Positions 48,430-61,650 of a DNA stretch of 64,000 bases are shown here, one piece after another. The notes below the pieces were generated by a model. It worked only from the letters and a program-made list of their open reading frames with translations. It was not told where the DNA came from and ran no database searches. The stretch is from the NCBI GenBank assembly GCA_033961575.1, contig CM066731.1, forward strand, positions 134,161,001 through 134,225,000, given 5' to 3'. How positions within the stretch are numbered: position 1 is the first letter of the stretch; each line of letters opens with the position of its first letter. Both the position numbers and the translations under genes were made by a program. Source of the stretch: Aselliscus stoliczkanus. Lineage: Eukaryota; Chordata; Mammalia; Chiroptera; Hipposideridae.

Positions 48430-51400
48430 GATAATACCAAATAAAATTCAATTTAGAGCAAAATGACAGACCAGAAAACTTCAGTCAGATGTCAGCAGCA
48501 ACCAGGCGAATGGTCAATCAAGGAGAAGCCATATTCAAAATGGTAGGAGATTCCATGTATTTTTACTTGCCCTTCCCCAACCCCCTCTGCAACGTGATGT
48601 GGCACAGTTCGTAGAAATAGCTCAATTCCAAGTTCCTTCCCATGGAATGGAAAGAATAGACTGTAACTTGTCTGCAATATTCTAGTCTATCTGTGGACTG
48701 TCTGAGGGAATATTTTCTGTCTCCCTGAATAAAAGCTCAGATTGGGAACAGTTCCACAGTTTGGATCTACACCTGGAAACCACAGAAGGCAGTTGATGGG
48801 TGCACACACTGCATAAAAATCATGGGGAACTAAAGATGCACAAACATCTGAGGCTCCGAGAAGAAACATGATGAGAATCTTGGGAAATAAAACATTTAAA
48901 GTAGATCAAGAAAACAGAAGAAGACAAAGAAAACTACAAAATAGGCCCAGAACAACAGAAGACCTTGAAGCTCTAATTCAGGCCATTCCCAAGGTTCAGG
49001 GTCCTGCTAATTAGTGATGGGCTTCCATACCAATTTCCAAAAACTGGGAGAAGTAGCTGTTTCTTCAAATGTCTAATTTTTACAAAATATCACAATGCAC
49101 ATAGAGGAACATGGAAATATGACCCATTTAAAGAAACCAAATAAATCTCTAGAAAATGTCCATAAAGAAGCACACCAATTGGACATACATGACATAGACT
49201 TCAAAACAACTGTCTTTAATATGTTCAAAAGCTATAGGAAAACACAAAGAACTAAAGGAAACCAGAGGAAAAGTATATGAACAAAATGAAAATAAAAAAC
49301 AGATATAAATTATTTAAAAGAACCAGACAAATTCTAGTGCTGAAAAATACAATAGCTGAATTGAAAAATTTACCACATGGCTTAATCAAGAGAAGGCTCA
49401 AGAGAAGTTTCAAGAGAAGGCTCAATCACGCAGAAGAAAAACTCAGTGAAGTTGAACACAAGTCACTTGAAGTTATTGCATCTGAGAAGCAAAAAGGAAA
49501 ATTGAATGAAGGAAAACTGTCAAATGAGAACTCCAAAGCCAACAAAAATACCCTTCAAAAATGAGAGAGAAATCAAGATACTGTAGACAAAAAAAAAAAA
49601 AACAAAAAAAACAAACAAACAAAAATAAACTGATGAAGTTCATTACCATTAGATAAGGCCTAAGAGAAATGCCAGAGGTCCTTCAGATCTAAACTAAAGG
49701 ATGCTAAACAGTAACTCAAATCATATGAAAATATAAAGTTCTCTAGTAAAGGTAAATACATGGACAAATATAAAAACTAGTGTCATAATTTTGTTTCATA
49801 ACTCCACTTTTTATTTTCTGTAGGATATAAAAGACAAATGCATAAAAAATATAAATCTATGCTGATGGGTACAGAATATATAAAGACATGACTTGGGACA
49901 TCAATGACATAAAGCAGGTTAATATATAAAGGAGTAGTTTTTGTAATGAAGTTAAGTTGGTATCAATTTAAGATAGACTGTCATAACTTTAGGATGTTAT
50001 ATGTAATCCATGTGGTAACAAGAAATAAAATGTCTACAGAATATGCAAAAAAGGAAATAAAAAGGGTATCAAAATATATCTCCACAAAAGAAGGTAGTAT
50101 TGGAGGAAATGAGGGATAAAATAAGCTATAAGACATACAGAAAAATAACGAAATGGGAAAAGTACTTGCCTTCCTACCAGTAATTATTTCAAATGTAAAT
50201 GGATTAAACGCTCCAATTTAAAAAATAAGATTGACAGAATGGTTTCAAAAAAACAGAATCCAACTATGAATTGTCTATCAGAGACTCATTTTCAATATAA
50301 GGACAAACACAGGTTAAGGGTGAAAGGATGGGAATAGTTATCCCATGAAAGTATAAACCAAAAGAGAGTAGGGACAGCTATAGAAATATCAAACAAAATA
50401 TACTTTAAGTGAAAAACTATTATAAAAAATGAAGAACATTCTATAGTGATTAAAATGTCAATTCACCAAAGATAGGACAATTATAAATAGAATACTTTCA
50501 ATAATGGATAGAATAACCAGACAAAAGATCTGAAGAACTAAAACAATACTATAGACCAATGGACCCAATAGACATATAGACAACACTCTGCTCAACAAAA
50601 GCAGAATACATGTTTTTCTCAAATGCTTATAGAGTATTCTCCAGGATAGACCATATGTAGACCACTGAAAAAGTTTTAATAAATTTTAAAAGACTGAAAT
50701 CATATAAATTATCCTTTCTAATCACAATGGAATAAAATAAGAATTCAATAGCAGAAGGAAAACTGAAAAATTCATAAATATGTGAAACTTAAACAACACA
50801 TCCTTAAATACCCAATGTAGCAAAGAAGAAAACACAAAGGAGATTAGAAAATATTCAAGACAAATGAAAATGAAAACACAATATACTAAACCTTATGAGA
50901 TACAGTGAAGGTAGTACTAAAAGTAGTTGTAACTCTTCATTAAAAAAAGATTTATGAAAACAACCTAATTACATCTCAAAAAAATTGAAAAAAACACTAA
51001 ACTCAAAACTAGCAGAAGGTAATAAAGATTAGAGCAGAGATAAAGAATAGAAAGGCAGTAGAGAAAATTAGTAAAACCAAGAGTTAGTCCTTTAAAAAAA
51101 TCAACAAAATTGACAAACTTTTCAGTAGATTGACTAAGTAAAAAAGAGAGAAGATTCAAATACCTAAAATCATAAAGAAGGGATATTACAACTGATTTTG
51201 TATAAATGAAAAGGATTATGAAAGTACTATGAACAATTAATTATATGGCAAAACATTGAATAAACTAGATGAAAAGGATAAATTTCTGGAAACACAAGAC
51301 ATAGCAAGGCTGAATCATGAAAAAATAGAGATTCTGAACAGACCTAGAACTAGTAAGGAGATTGAATTAATAATCACAAACCTATTAACAAAAAAAAGCT

Positions 51401-52114
51401 CAGGACCAGATGGGTTCACTGGTGAATTCTAGAAAACACTTTAAGGAAAATTAGTACCAGCAGTCCTCAAAAATCTTCCAAGAAATTGAAGAGGGAATAT
51501 TTTCAAATTCATGACGCCAGCATTACTTTGATATCAAAGCTATACAAGGACACTACAAGAAAACTACAGACAAATATCCCTGATGAATATTGATGCAAAA
51601 ATCTTTTAATGAAATATGTACCAGCAAACAGAATTCACCAGCACACTAAACGGATTATATACCATGACTAAGTGTGATTTATATCAAGAATACAAAGGGT
51701 ATTTCAATATATTTTAAAAAATCAATCAATGTAATACAATGCATTAACAGGACAAAAATAAACACATTCTCATCTAAATTAATGCAGAGAAACCATTTGA
51801 CATGGTTTAACAACTTCTTAAGATAATAACAGTCAACAAACTAAGAACAGAATGAAATTACCTCAAAATAATAAAAACCATATATAGAAAACCCTACAAT
51901 TAACATTGTATTCCTGGTGAATGCCTGAAAGATTTTTCTCTAAGATCAGGTACAGGACAAGAGTGCCAACTGTCATCACTTTTATTGAACATAGTACTGG
52001 AACCACCAGCCAGAGAAATTAAGCAAGAAATAAAAGGCATCTAACTTGAAAGAGAAGAAGTAAAATGACCTCTGTTCACAGAAGACATTATCTTATACAT
52101 AAAGAACTCTCAAG

Positions 52115-52164
<50 letters not shown>

Positions 52165-53940
52165 AAAAAACTTTTAGAATAAATAAATTCATCAAAGTTG
52201 CTGGATACAAAATCAACACAAAAATGTCAGTTGCACTTTTACACACTAAAAATGAACAATCCAAAAAGGAAATTAATTTTAAAAATGTGATTTGCACTAG
52301 TATTACACAGAATAAAATATTTAGGAACAAACTTAACCAAGAAGTAAAAGACTTGTATTCTGAAATCTACAAAACATTCTGGAAGGAGATTAAAGACACA
52401 CAGTAATGGAAAGACATCCTGTGTTCATGGACTAGATGACTTAAATTGTTCAGATGTCAACATTAAGTGCAATCCTTATAAAAATACTAACATATTTTGC
52501 TGAAATAGAAAAAAAATCCATTCTAAAATTTACATATCTCAAATGATTTCTGATAGCCAAAACAATCTTAAAAAGGAAGAACAAAGTTGGACTTCCTGAT
52601 TTCAAAATTTCCTACAAAACCACAGTAATCAAAACAGGGTGATAACTGACTTAAAGACAAACATGTAGACAAATGATATAGAATACAGAGCAGAAACAAA
52701 TACCGCATATTTGGTCAAATAATTTTTTATAAACACACCAAAACCATTTAATGGGGAAAGAACTGTCTTTTTAACAAACAGTGTCCCAGGGAAACTAGAT
52801 ACCCCGCACACACACACACACACAAATCCACACAGTTGGGTTTGGCACAAATTTCTTGGGTCTTACCCGAAAAGTACAAATAACAAAAAAAAGTTAAATA
52901 AATTGGACTTCAACCAATTTAAAATATTTTGTGCTTCAAAGGACAGAATGAAAAGTCAATCCTCAGAATGAGAGAAAATATTTGCAAATTATGTATCTGA
53001 TATATCCAGAATATAAAATGTATTCATATAACTCACCACCACCAACAACAAAAAACTAAAAATGATTTAAAAATGGAAAAAGAACTTGAATAGGTATTTC
53101 TCCTGAAAAGATATACAAATAGGAAATAAGCACATGAAAAAGTGTTCAACATCACTAATTGTTAGGGAAATAAAAATCAAAACCACAATGAGACTCTATT
53201 CACACCAATTAGGATAGCTATTTTAAAAAAGCAGAAAATAAGTTTCATCAAGAATGTGAAGGAACTGAAACCCTTGTACATTACTGTTGGGAATTTAAAA
53301 TGGTGCAGTCGTTGTAGAAAACAATATGATACTTTCTCAAAAAATTAAATGTAGTTACCATACAATCCAGCAATTCCACTTCTGGGGATATACCCCAAAG
53401 AATTGAAAACAGGGATTCAAACAGATATTTGTATACTTATGTTCAAAGAAGCATTATTTGTGAATAATAGCCAAACAATAGCCAAATCATGGAATCCACT
53501 CAAAAGTCCATTACTGGATGAATGGATAAACAAAATGTGACATACACATACAACTGAATATTATTCAGTCTTAAAAAGGAAGGAAATTCTGACATAAGCT
53601 ACCAAATTTATGAACCTTGAAGACATTATGCTAAATGAAATAAGTCAGTCACAAATGGACAAATATTACATGATTCCACTTATATGGATATCTGGAGTAG
53701 TCAAATCAGAAGCAAAAAGTAGAATAATGGTTCCCGGGGATGAAGAGAGGGAAATGGGTAATTAATGGCTACAGAGTTTCACTTGGAGAGGATGCAAAAG
53801 TTCTGGAGATGGATGGTGGTAATAGTTGCACAACAATGTGAATGTATGCAAACAGAGAATTGCACATTTAAAATAAGTTAAACTGGTAAATTTTATGTTA
53901 TGTATATTTAACCATAATTCTTAAAATGGAAAAAAGAAGT
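48430..53940 (+). mobile_element. Long L1 (old L1M type), sense orientation, filling intron 19
   Basis: It starts with 5'-UTR-like sequence (CAAAATGACAGACCAGAAAAC near 48459) and an ORF1-like remnant at about 49095-49564, rich in Lys/Glu with coiled-coil character (an open piece of 95 codons is left). ORF2 landmarks follow: AAATGGATTAAACGCTCC near 50195, AGGACCAGATGGGTTCACTGG (in part) near 51401, GACTAAGTGTGATTTATATC near 51665, CCAGCAATTCCACTTCTGGG near 53366, then TGGATGAATGGATAAACAAAATG (in part) near 53514. The 3' UTR ends AAATTTTATGTTATGTATATTT near 53888. It is not functional because the frames are broken throughout. Confidence 0.85.
52118..52160. repeat. (CA)n microsatellite
   Basis: About 21 CA units followed by poly(A), inside the L1 remnant. 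Confidence 0.95.
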
Positions 53941-54103
53941 CAATTAGAAATCATTTTTAATTCAATTTGGAAACTCAGCGATATATTATTTTAGGTTTAC
54001 TTCCACATGAAGAATCACTGTCAAATTATTCTTTTGTTAAACTGGTAATTCCTTCATGTGTTGAATACAGAGAAAATGAAATGTTCTTTTTCTTTTGTTT
54101 TAG

Positions 54104-54147
54104 TGAGCCTGAAGGTTGTACCCCAGATACACATGCTACAATACAAG
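54104..54147 (+). CDS. FSIP2: FSIP2 exon 20 (44 bases)
   Basis: The acceptor is TTTTCTTTTGTTTTAG and the donor ATACAAG|GTTGGA. One base completes Gly with exon 19, followed by 14 codons, EPEGCTPDTHATIQ, and one base that makes Glu with exon 21. Of the remaining two frames, one starts with a stop and the other does not fit the phases of exons 19 and 21. A nearby candidate at 53995-54043 has acceptor and donor signals but meets a stop in the required frame. Confidence 0.8.
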
Positions 54148-55040
54148 GTTGGACTTACTATTTTTCTTAATTGGTATTAGAAAGTATTCAAAAGGAGACT
54201 TTGTTTATTGCTTTGATAATTTTTTTTTTTTTAGTTATCAAACTTTAAGTTGATACTGTCCTTTTGTTTTTTTGTTTTCCTGTGAGCTTCTCTGCTTTCG
54301 GAAAATGATGCAGTCTTACATCACTCAGATGTTAAAATGAGCTAATTAGTTTGCCTTGTCTGAATTGCTATTTAGATTTTCCTAATGATTTTGGTCAAGA
54401 ATGTGGTATGATACTATAAATTTACATTTTACCATCTCCTGTGAGAAATATCCTCAAAATAAGGGTGTATCATATAATAGTTACTGAGCCAGAACACACG
54501 GTGCTAAAATTTAACATTTTTGAGAGTTTATTCTTCCTTTGTGCTTAGCAGTATCAAAATGTATACAAAAAAAAAGAAAAATGCTTTTAGAGCTAAAAGT
54601 TTTTGTTCACACTAAATTCTGGCTGGTATGGACCTCACTTTTTTCTTTTTCTTTTTTTAATCTCTTAGTACTGATTCCTTATAACGTTTATGAGGGCTCT
54701 TTGGTTCTGTATTTGTTGAATCCTCAGAGGATCATTAGAGTGCCTTGGAACTCAAACCACAAGTTATCCTGGCTATTTCAAACATACAATCCCCCTGAGA
54801 AGTTAGTTGAGAAATATATTCTCTCATGGAAAGTGGAAGTGGAAGCCATTTTCATTGAGATGATTCATAGTACAGCAGTAAACATGCCAGAATTCTGTGA
54901 ACACACCATAACCAGAAGGTGTCACAATAATCACTGATATGATTGATACCTGTATTATGGAATCATAGGCTGTTATCTGTTTTGTTTTTTCTAACTTTGT
55001 TGCAATGATCATACTTAATTCTTATAGCCTTCAGTAATAT
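54148..55040. other. Intron 20, 5' part, nothing recognised
   Basis: A 132-codon open frame at 54539-54937 overlaps no splice pattern that fits the gene and looks like chance. Confidence 0.4.
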
Positions 55041-55049
55041 TGCAGCTGC

Positions 55050-55700
55050 CCTATTCATTCATTCATTCATTCATTCATTCAAAGATTTACTGAGCATCTC
55101 CTTTGTATTACATCCCATGTGTAAACAAACTTGACAAAACATTTGATCTCAGAATTTACATTGTAACTTGGGGCTGGGTGCCAAAGGGTAAAGACATAGA
55201 TAAGATAATTTCAGATAATAAGTACTTCCCGTATGGTCTGGGGCAAAAACAATGGCTTGCAAAACCCTGCATCATCTGGACAGTACACCAATCCCCTGTT
55301 ACCTCTCTACCCTTATCCTCTATTTCTCTTTCTGGCTCACTCTGTTCCAGCATCATTGACCTTGCTTTTCCTTAAACATTCCTGGTATTTAAGGCCTTTG
55401 CATTTGCCGATCCTCCTATACCTGCATTGCTCATTCCTCACCTTCAGGTCTTTACCCAGATGTCACCTTCTCAGTGAGATATTTGATGGCACTCTGAAAT
55501 TGTAATCTCATTTCCACCATAGCACTGCCTACTCCACTCTTTTGCTTGTTTTACACCCTGGCACTTATGATTATCTAACTGTCAATTGTTTTCTCACTAT
55601 CTCCTTCTAGAATGTAAGCTCCATGAAGATCATAGTTGTATTTCCAAAAGACTAACAAAGGCATATAATAGGAGCAGGCATTTAGTAAAATAGGGATTAA
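55050..55700 (+). mobile_element. L2 LINE 3' fragments, sense
   Basis: The run of ATTC repeats plus TTTACTGAGCATCTCCTTTG marks one L2-type piece. From 55260 the classic order follows: AAGGCCTTTGCATTTGC, TTCAGGTCTTTACCCAGATG, TCACCTTCTCAGTGAGA, ACACCCTGGCACTTATG, AATGTAAGCTCCATGAAG, CAGGCATTTAGTAAA. Confidence 0.75.
55053..55080. repeat. (ATTC)n microsatellite
   Basis: Seven tandem ATTC units at the start of the L2-like sequence. Confidence 0.95.
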
Positions 55701-56339
55701 CTGGGGGGGAGGGCACAAAAACTCTGTGTGGTAGAGATTGAGATACCCATTAGCATTCAAGTTAAGGTGCCACATAAGCCATAAGACATTTAAGTCTGGA
55801 GTTCAATGAAAAGGTTAGGACTGAACATATGCATGCTTAGTTTCATATAGAATATACAATAAAATCTCAAATAATTTAAATCTGAAGAGCTGAGGTCCTA
55901 AATTGTCAAGAATTTTTCTGTGACTCTCAAAATAATTCCTAGTATATACTGGAACATTCATAGCTAATTAGCCTAGAAGCTTCACAACTGGTGTGTGAAA
56001 TGATATCCCTGGTAGTGAACCCAAATATCCTCAGTGATTTAGAAGCAGAAGTCAGTTCAATTATGTGCATATAGAGTCAGACACTTTAGAAAAAATATCA
56101 GCTAACAATGAAATTTTACCAATTTTGTGAGATAAGTCAAATAATCAGTCATTCTCATATTGAGTCAATTGAGGTTTACTACTCCTTTCTTTTTCTAGAA
56201 CCTGCATTGGCCCAAAGGGTAATTTAGAGAGTGAGCACTTGTGCTGGCTCTTGATGACATGTCTACCACATGCACAGTATGACATACCTCATTGAGTTCT
56301 CTTGTGAGGCAACAGGGAGGATAGTTTCATTCACATTCT

Positions 56340-56470
56340 ACATACACATATGAGGAAACTGAAAGAGAAGTTAGATTTAATTTGCTAATGTTCACACAGC
56401 TCTCAGTAGTGAAACTTAGACTCAAACTCAGGTTTCTAACTCTCCAGCATATTAATCGCCTCTCTAGTTG
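56340..56470 (-). mobile_element. MIR SINE fragment, antisense
   Basis: GAGGAAACTGAAAGAGAAG, then TGTTCACACAGCTCTCAGTAG and CTCAAACTCAGGTTTCTAAC, is the reverse MIR order. Confidence 0.65.
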
Positions 56471-56699
56471 TGGGTCTTTTTCAGTCTTCTCTCATAGTAT
56501 CATTTCTACTTCCTTGGGCTCTTTTTTTATTTTTTTTTATACTGGCATATTGACTTCCCCTGGAACTTAGACAACTTCTAGTTCTGTAACAACTCCACCA
56601 GCTTTCCTCTTGGTATTGCCTCAAAATTCTCCAGATTCTCACCCAAAGTATTTCATATGACTAGCACCTTTCTCTGTTCCAATTACCTCCTTCTAATTA

Positions 56700-56850
56700 G
56701 CTATGCAGAATCAAAGAATGTCAGAGCTGGAAAGGCTTTAGGGTAATTTCTCATTTTACATGTAAACAGACAGGCCCATGGCGATTGAGTGGTTGTGCAT
56801 AGATGAACAGCTACTAAATTACAAAGTCTGCTTCTCCTACTACATCACAT
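56700..56850 (-). mobile_element. MIR-like SINE fragment, antisense
   Basis: AGAGCTGGAAAGGCTTTAGG, then CTCATTTTACATGTAAACAG and a CTACTAAATTACAAAGTCTG block, follow the reverse MIR layout with heavy decay. Confidence 0.5.
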
Positions 56851-57040
56851 TGCATCTTTCATAATTCCTAAATGAAGGGCTAAGACATGATCCCAAATTC
56901 TAGGGATCTCACATATTTCAGTGTTGTTCCCATTGTCTATACATTAAAAATAATTTTGGTGACCAGATTTGTGTCAACACTATTCATGCCTCAAAAAAAT
57001 AATAATAATAATAATAATTTTTTCCCCTCCTTCCCTACAG

Positions 57041-57084
57041 AAAGTTCTCAGGAACAAAAGCCAGGGTATTCAAACAATGTTAAG
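57041..57084 (+). CDS. FSIP2: FSIP2 exon 21 (44 bases)
   Basis: The acceptor is CCTTCCCTACAG and the donor GTTAAG|GTAAAT. Two bases complete Glu with exon 20, then 14 codons, SSQEQKPGYSNNVK, end on a codon boundary. An AAT trinucleotide run (about 56997-57017) lies just upstream within the acceptor region. The short polar peptide has no recognisable domain. Confidence 0.85.
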
Positions 57085-57900
57085 GTAAATATTTCTCAGT
57101 AGCCTCTAATTGGTATTTATGGTATCTAGTTGGACGTAGCCCAGTTTTTAAGGTCAAATCAGAAACTCGGTGGTGCAATTTCTGGGACATCAGGAAACAT
57201 TCCTCTATTCACAGTTTCTTCATGCTCACATCTCTCTGCCTGGCTAAGACCTGTCCCTGGTACCCAAGAAATCCCTTAATCAAATTTGCTTCTTAGAATT
57301 AAGTTATCATTCCTTCCTTAAGTGCATAGAATAAGCCACTGTTCCTACTTCGCACCTAAATACAGTTCCATTCCTAAACTCTGTTACTGCAGTTTCTGGA
57401 GAAAATCTTTCAGGGAGTGAGTCACTTGGTGCTGCCTAGGGTAGGTAGACCCAAGTGAGGGACTTGGAGGCAGGAAGGGAATAGAACCTTCAGAAATGAA
57501 GGACAATGGCTTGCAGGAAATGAATGCCGATCCCATCTAGTTCTCTGTATTCCTTAGAACTGAGTGTTTAAAGGCAGCTTTCCAAAAAGCCCAGTACTCT
57601 CCAGTGTAAACTTGGGAAATTTCTCCTCTAGTAATCCTTTATAGAAAGTTTCCAGTGAGGGTTGAACTTACAGATCCTTGTATTTTTTTTTCTTTTTTTA
57701 TCACTAGTCTCTTGGTTCAAGTCAATCCCACCTTTAATCGAGTCTCCCCACCCCCATGCACACACAATCCATCAATTGTCCAGTCACTTGTCATTATCAG
57801 AGCAATTTTCTGAACCAAATCTTGCAACTCATGCTTAACTTTTGCCAAACCTCCAAAGAGGCTGGGTTACTTCCTTACTCAATCTAACCCTCCTTTCTGG
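57085..57900. other. Intron 21, 5' part, nothing recognised
   Basis: Mixed-composition sequence with no repeat I can name. Confidence 0.45.
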
Positions 57901-57929
57901 ATATAAACATCTATTCAAGAAACCCAGGC

Positions 57930-59335
57930 TCTACTTAGGCTGTATTTTCCAAGTAAAACCATATGGGTCTAAAAAGGAGACAGTCTGTTGACAGTTGAGT
58001 CCCTGTGCCAAGCTGAATTCCTGCCTAAGCTGGACCCTTTTGGCTCCTTGCCCTTACCCTCACTTCCTGCTTTTTCCATGGTGAAACTACGATTATGGTT
58101 ATTAGCCCATCTAGTTCTGAGTAAGGTGGAGTAAGCCCATTCCACACTTTTTCTCTCACTGATTACAGCTAGATACTGTGGATAACTACTGAGGATTCTG
58201 AAAAATGAATAATAGCAGAAATCTGGGAAGGAAGATCAGAACTCAAAGATACCATGATGAGTTTCCTGGTTTTTTTCCTGCCATATCTTCTAGTTTAGAG
58301 CGAGGGCAGTTCAAACCCTGGAATTACATAGAGGAAATGGACATAATAAAGTTCCAAGAGAAACTATTGCTTTCTTACCAGACTTAGGAATAAGTTCCTA
58401 TAAAATGGGAAGTGGGAAAGCCTCCCTTTTTTTCTCTGTCTTGGCCCTTCCTGCCTGGAAGCAAGTTTCAGTCAGGACACTGCATGGTAATAGCAGCAGA
58501 GGCCACTGAGACACTTCCAACTATGAGGGAAAGTCCTTCTCTCAGACCAAAGCAATTAGGAAAAGGCCTCCAGCAACCCAAATAATAATATTAGGAGAAA
58601 ACCTGCTGCTTTTTTTCCTGCTTTCTCTAGTCACTTTAGCCAAGACATGGATGCAGTCTTGGCACATGTGAGACAGAACACAGGGAGAGTAGAGCAACAG
58701 CTTCGCAGCATTAGAACCGAAAAAGGGAACTGATAAAGAGTTAGAGACACTGAAAGAAATCGGAGAAGGGGTCTCAAGAAAGATCCTCTACAAATCTGTA
58801 AAGTCACTCCTGAGCTGTGCATTCATGAACCTGACATGATATATAGACAAAAGGCTTTGGGAACTTAAGTTATAGTTTTAACAGTGGTACATATACAAGG
58901 ATACTAAAAACAAACAAACAAACAAACAAACACACGCAAGCAAACAAAAAACTTCCAAGACTTTGACAACTGAATTTATATTGGAACTACAGTAATAGAA
59001 AGCAGGGTAGAATGTGTGGTCTGAAATTGAGTCATTACCTACTTAAGCGAATAAACAAACAAAAACACCAACCTTCTTCAGAGGATTTAACAGTTCTTAG
59101 AATATCATAAATTGTTTAAAATGCCCAGGACAAAATCCAAAATTACTCAACATACAAAGAACTAAAAAATTGTCTACAACTTTTAAGGGAAAGGACAAGA
59201 GATGCCAACACCAACGTAGCCAAGATTTTTAAATTTTCAGAAAAAAACTTCACAGCAGTAATTATATAAATGTCCATGAAGTAACAGCAAATACTCTATA
59301 ATCTAACAGAAAGATAGATGTTCTCAGCAGCACTT
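57930..59335 (+). mobile_element. Old L1 5' fragment, sense (5' UTR and ORF1 start)
   Basis: AGGTGGAGTAAGCCCATTCC and AGCTAGATACTGTGGATAAC near 58127-58190 resemble an L1M 5' UTR. CAAGAGATGCCAACACCAAC near 59197 followed by AACTTCACAGCAGTAATTAT near 59246 resembles the ORF1 start region. An AAAC run sits at about 58910-58950. No coding frame survives. Confidence 0.5.
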
Positions 59336-59384
59336 AAGTATATTTACTCATCTCAGACATGGTGACATCTACTCCCTGCTTTTG

Positions 59385-59575
59385 GATCAGGGATTCTCAG
59401 CTCTAATTCTCACACATTAGAGTTATGTGGGAATGTATCTTTAAAGATCAGTACCTGCCCCACCCTCAGGGGTTTCAGTTCAATTGGTGGTGTGAGACCC
59501 AGGGATTCATATTTTTAAAACACTTTCCACACATCACTCTATTATGCAACCAATGATGAGAATCAGTGTTTAGAT
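59385..59575 (+). mobile_element. MER5A-like DNA transposon remnant
   Basis: GGATTCTCAGCTCTAATTC, ATTAGAGTTATGTGGGA, TCAGTACCTGCCCCACCCTC, GAGACCCAGGGATTCATATT and an end block GATGAGAATCAGTG follow the MER5A order, with ends roughly inverted relative to each other. Confidence 0.75.
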
Positions 59576-60049
59576 AGTCTTGGCTCCATTTTATTTCTCA
59601 GATATCCTGTTTGAAATATCTTAATACATCAGCTGCCTCAAGTCTTCTTGGAAGAACTATGGTAAACCCTTACAAGAATGTCTGGTGGTCTTTACATAAT
59701 CTATACACAACACATTTTATGTTGCATGTATTTTGGCCTTACTTCATTGAGTTTTCACTTCCTGTTTAATTACTAGCATAATAGAATATCTACTATGAAG
59801 CCCAGCTATCTGTCCCAGGCTATTTTATGCCTTTCTAAGAAAATTGCTTCTTCTGCATTCAGAGGTGATAAAGGCCTACAGAGTAAAGCCGGTATCTGAG
59901 CCATGTTCCCTGCCCTACCGGGTCCACACAGTCACTTTATTTCTCTAGACCTCAAAATAGCTAAGATTTCCATAAAAGGAAATTGGAGTTATTTAATGAA
60001 CATCCATTTTCTTTTTCTCCTTATCATTGCCTCTATTATTAGAAAATAA

Positions 60050-60140
60050 TTTATAATTTATAAATAATTTCAATTTAACTAAAGGAAGGAGGAGGAATAA
60101 TTTATAAATTATTCCAATTTAACTAAAGGAGGAGCAGCCA
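60050..60140. repeat. Two-copy tandem duplication of about 48 bases
   Basis: The sequence around TAATTTATAAATTATT and CAATTTAACTAAAGGAGG occurs twice in succession with a few differences. Confidence 0.85.
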
Positions 60141-60376
60141 TTTTTTTGCGATTTTGGTCATCATTTAATGGTAGGCAAGGTCCAGAGAGTCAATGCTAGG
60201 CATCATAATTAGCAATGAAAAATAAAATTATGAGCCTATGTCTCAGAGACTGTAGAGCACAGATATTATGAAAGATGCTGCAATGGTCGTACTAGATCTC
60301 TTGAGGATTTCTGGGCATCTCCAGCATATAGCATCTAACAAAAGACTAAGTTAAGTACTTTGCTTTGTCTTGGCAG

Positions 60377-60446
60377 TTTATCACCATCTTTGAAGGAAAC
60401 AAGAATATTCATGGAAGTGTGAATACATCAAAAGAAGTCACTTCAG
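60377..60446 (+). CDS. FSIP2: FSIP2 exon 22
   Basis: The acceptor is TTTGTCTTGGCAG and the donor ACTTCAG|GTACGA. There are 23 codons from FITIFEGNKNIHG to SKEVTS plus one base that makes Glu with exon 23. Phase 0 at the start matches exon 21. The peptide starts with a short hydrophobic segment and then becomes polar. No domain is assigned. Confidence 0.85.
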
Positions 60447-60619
60447 GTACGAAATATACAAACCTTCTAATATGCTTCCTGGAATGAGTGTCTCCTCCCA
60501 TTTACACCTATTATCAATATGAGATTGAAGTAATGTTCTTACTATTTATATGTACAGCAATTTGCAATTTATCATGCAGATCTCTTACTTTAACTCAAAC
60601 CAAAGGGAGGAAAATAGAT

Positions 60620-60805
60620 AATGGAACTAACATTTATTAGGTAATAGCTATCCCTCTTTTATTAAAGAGAAAAATGGAGAGTCATTAAAGAGTAAAGTGA
60701 CAGTAGGTTACTCAAAGTCACTCCACAGCTCGTAAGCTGCTGAGCTGGGATTCAAACACGGATCTGCCCAACTTCAAGGCCTATGTTCACTCAATATAAT
60801 TATCG
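60620..60805 (-). mobile_element. MIR SINE, antisense
   Basis: AAAGTCACTCCACAGCTCGTAAG, then GCTGAGCTGGGATTCAAACA and CCTATGTTCACTC (quoted in part), is the reverse MIR core and tRNA-related end. Confidence 0.75.
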
Positions 60806-61494
60806 TTCACATTCTCAAATGTTCACAGGAGACAGGTGGGTAATATAAATAAGAACAGTAGGTTAAGCCCGGGGTCTGTGGTCCGCTGGAGATGGTATGT
60901 CCCATCTAAAAGACGCAGCTGCTCCTCAGGCCCAATCATTGGCTTGCTGGATTGTTGCCAGGTCTTCCAATTCAGGTTTTAGCATTTTTTAAAAGAAGCA
61001 TTTTTAAAAGATAGAAGTTTTATGTGAAAATTCCTGATTTTTAAATTTTATCAAATAAGTCAAAGCTTTTGTGGAATGCTTTGTGGACCAAAAAAAAACT
61101 TGTCCGTATCCCCTACACCATACTATCCCCCCGCCCTCTGCAAATTAAAGTCCTAATTTACAAAAGAGAAAATGGAAGTATATAACTGCCTGAGGATCCA
61201 CTATCAAAAAATGTACAGCTGTTAGGGCTCAAAAACATGTCTGACTTTGATCCTACATTCTTTCTTCCCTCCAGTTGCCACTGCATTCCCAAAAGAGGCC
61301 CACGTTGGGTAACAACAAACAAAAGCCTATAGTTTTGCTGTGAAAAAAGAACAATTTACTTATAAAGATAAAAGGGTTCACTATTCTCTGTGGGGATGAG
61401 CCTAATGTATGCTAGGACATCAGCCACCCACCAGTGTTGAACAAGACACAGGAATCAAATAATGAATGCAGATTTGGGGTGGTGTCCTCAATGT

Positions 61495-61650
61495 GTTTCC
61501 AAGGAATTGCTCTGCATTGTAACCACCAGGCAGGATACTTTTTTAACATTGCAGATTCCAGGACCCTCTCCAAATTGGCTAAGTTAGCACCTCTGAGTAG
61601 TGCCTAGAAATCTACATTTTTAACAAGACCACCAAGTTTCAAAAACAGGC
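61495..61650 (+). mobile_element. MER5-like DNA transposon remnant
   Basis: TGCATTGTAACCACCAGGC, then GCAGATTCCAGGACCCTCTC and GTGCCTAGAAATCTACATTT, follow the MER5 family order. Confidence 0.6.

Noticed and set aside
49095..49564. Two overlapping Lys/Glu-rich open frames that could be a small gene
   Set aside because: They lie in the ORF1 position of the sense L1 in intron 19 and are degraded remnants of it.
53995..54043. A possible extra exon before exon 20 (TATTTTAG acceptor, AACTG|GTAATT donor)
   Set aside because: In the frame required after exon 19 it meets TGA after three codons. In phase 0 it would not join its neighbours.
54539..54937. A 132-codon open frame in intron 20
   Set aside because: It has no splice signals that fit the FSIP2 frame and no recognisable protein features. 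The length is within chance for AT-rich DNA with few TAA in one frame.
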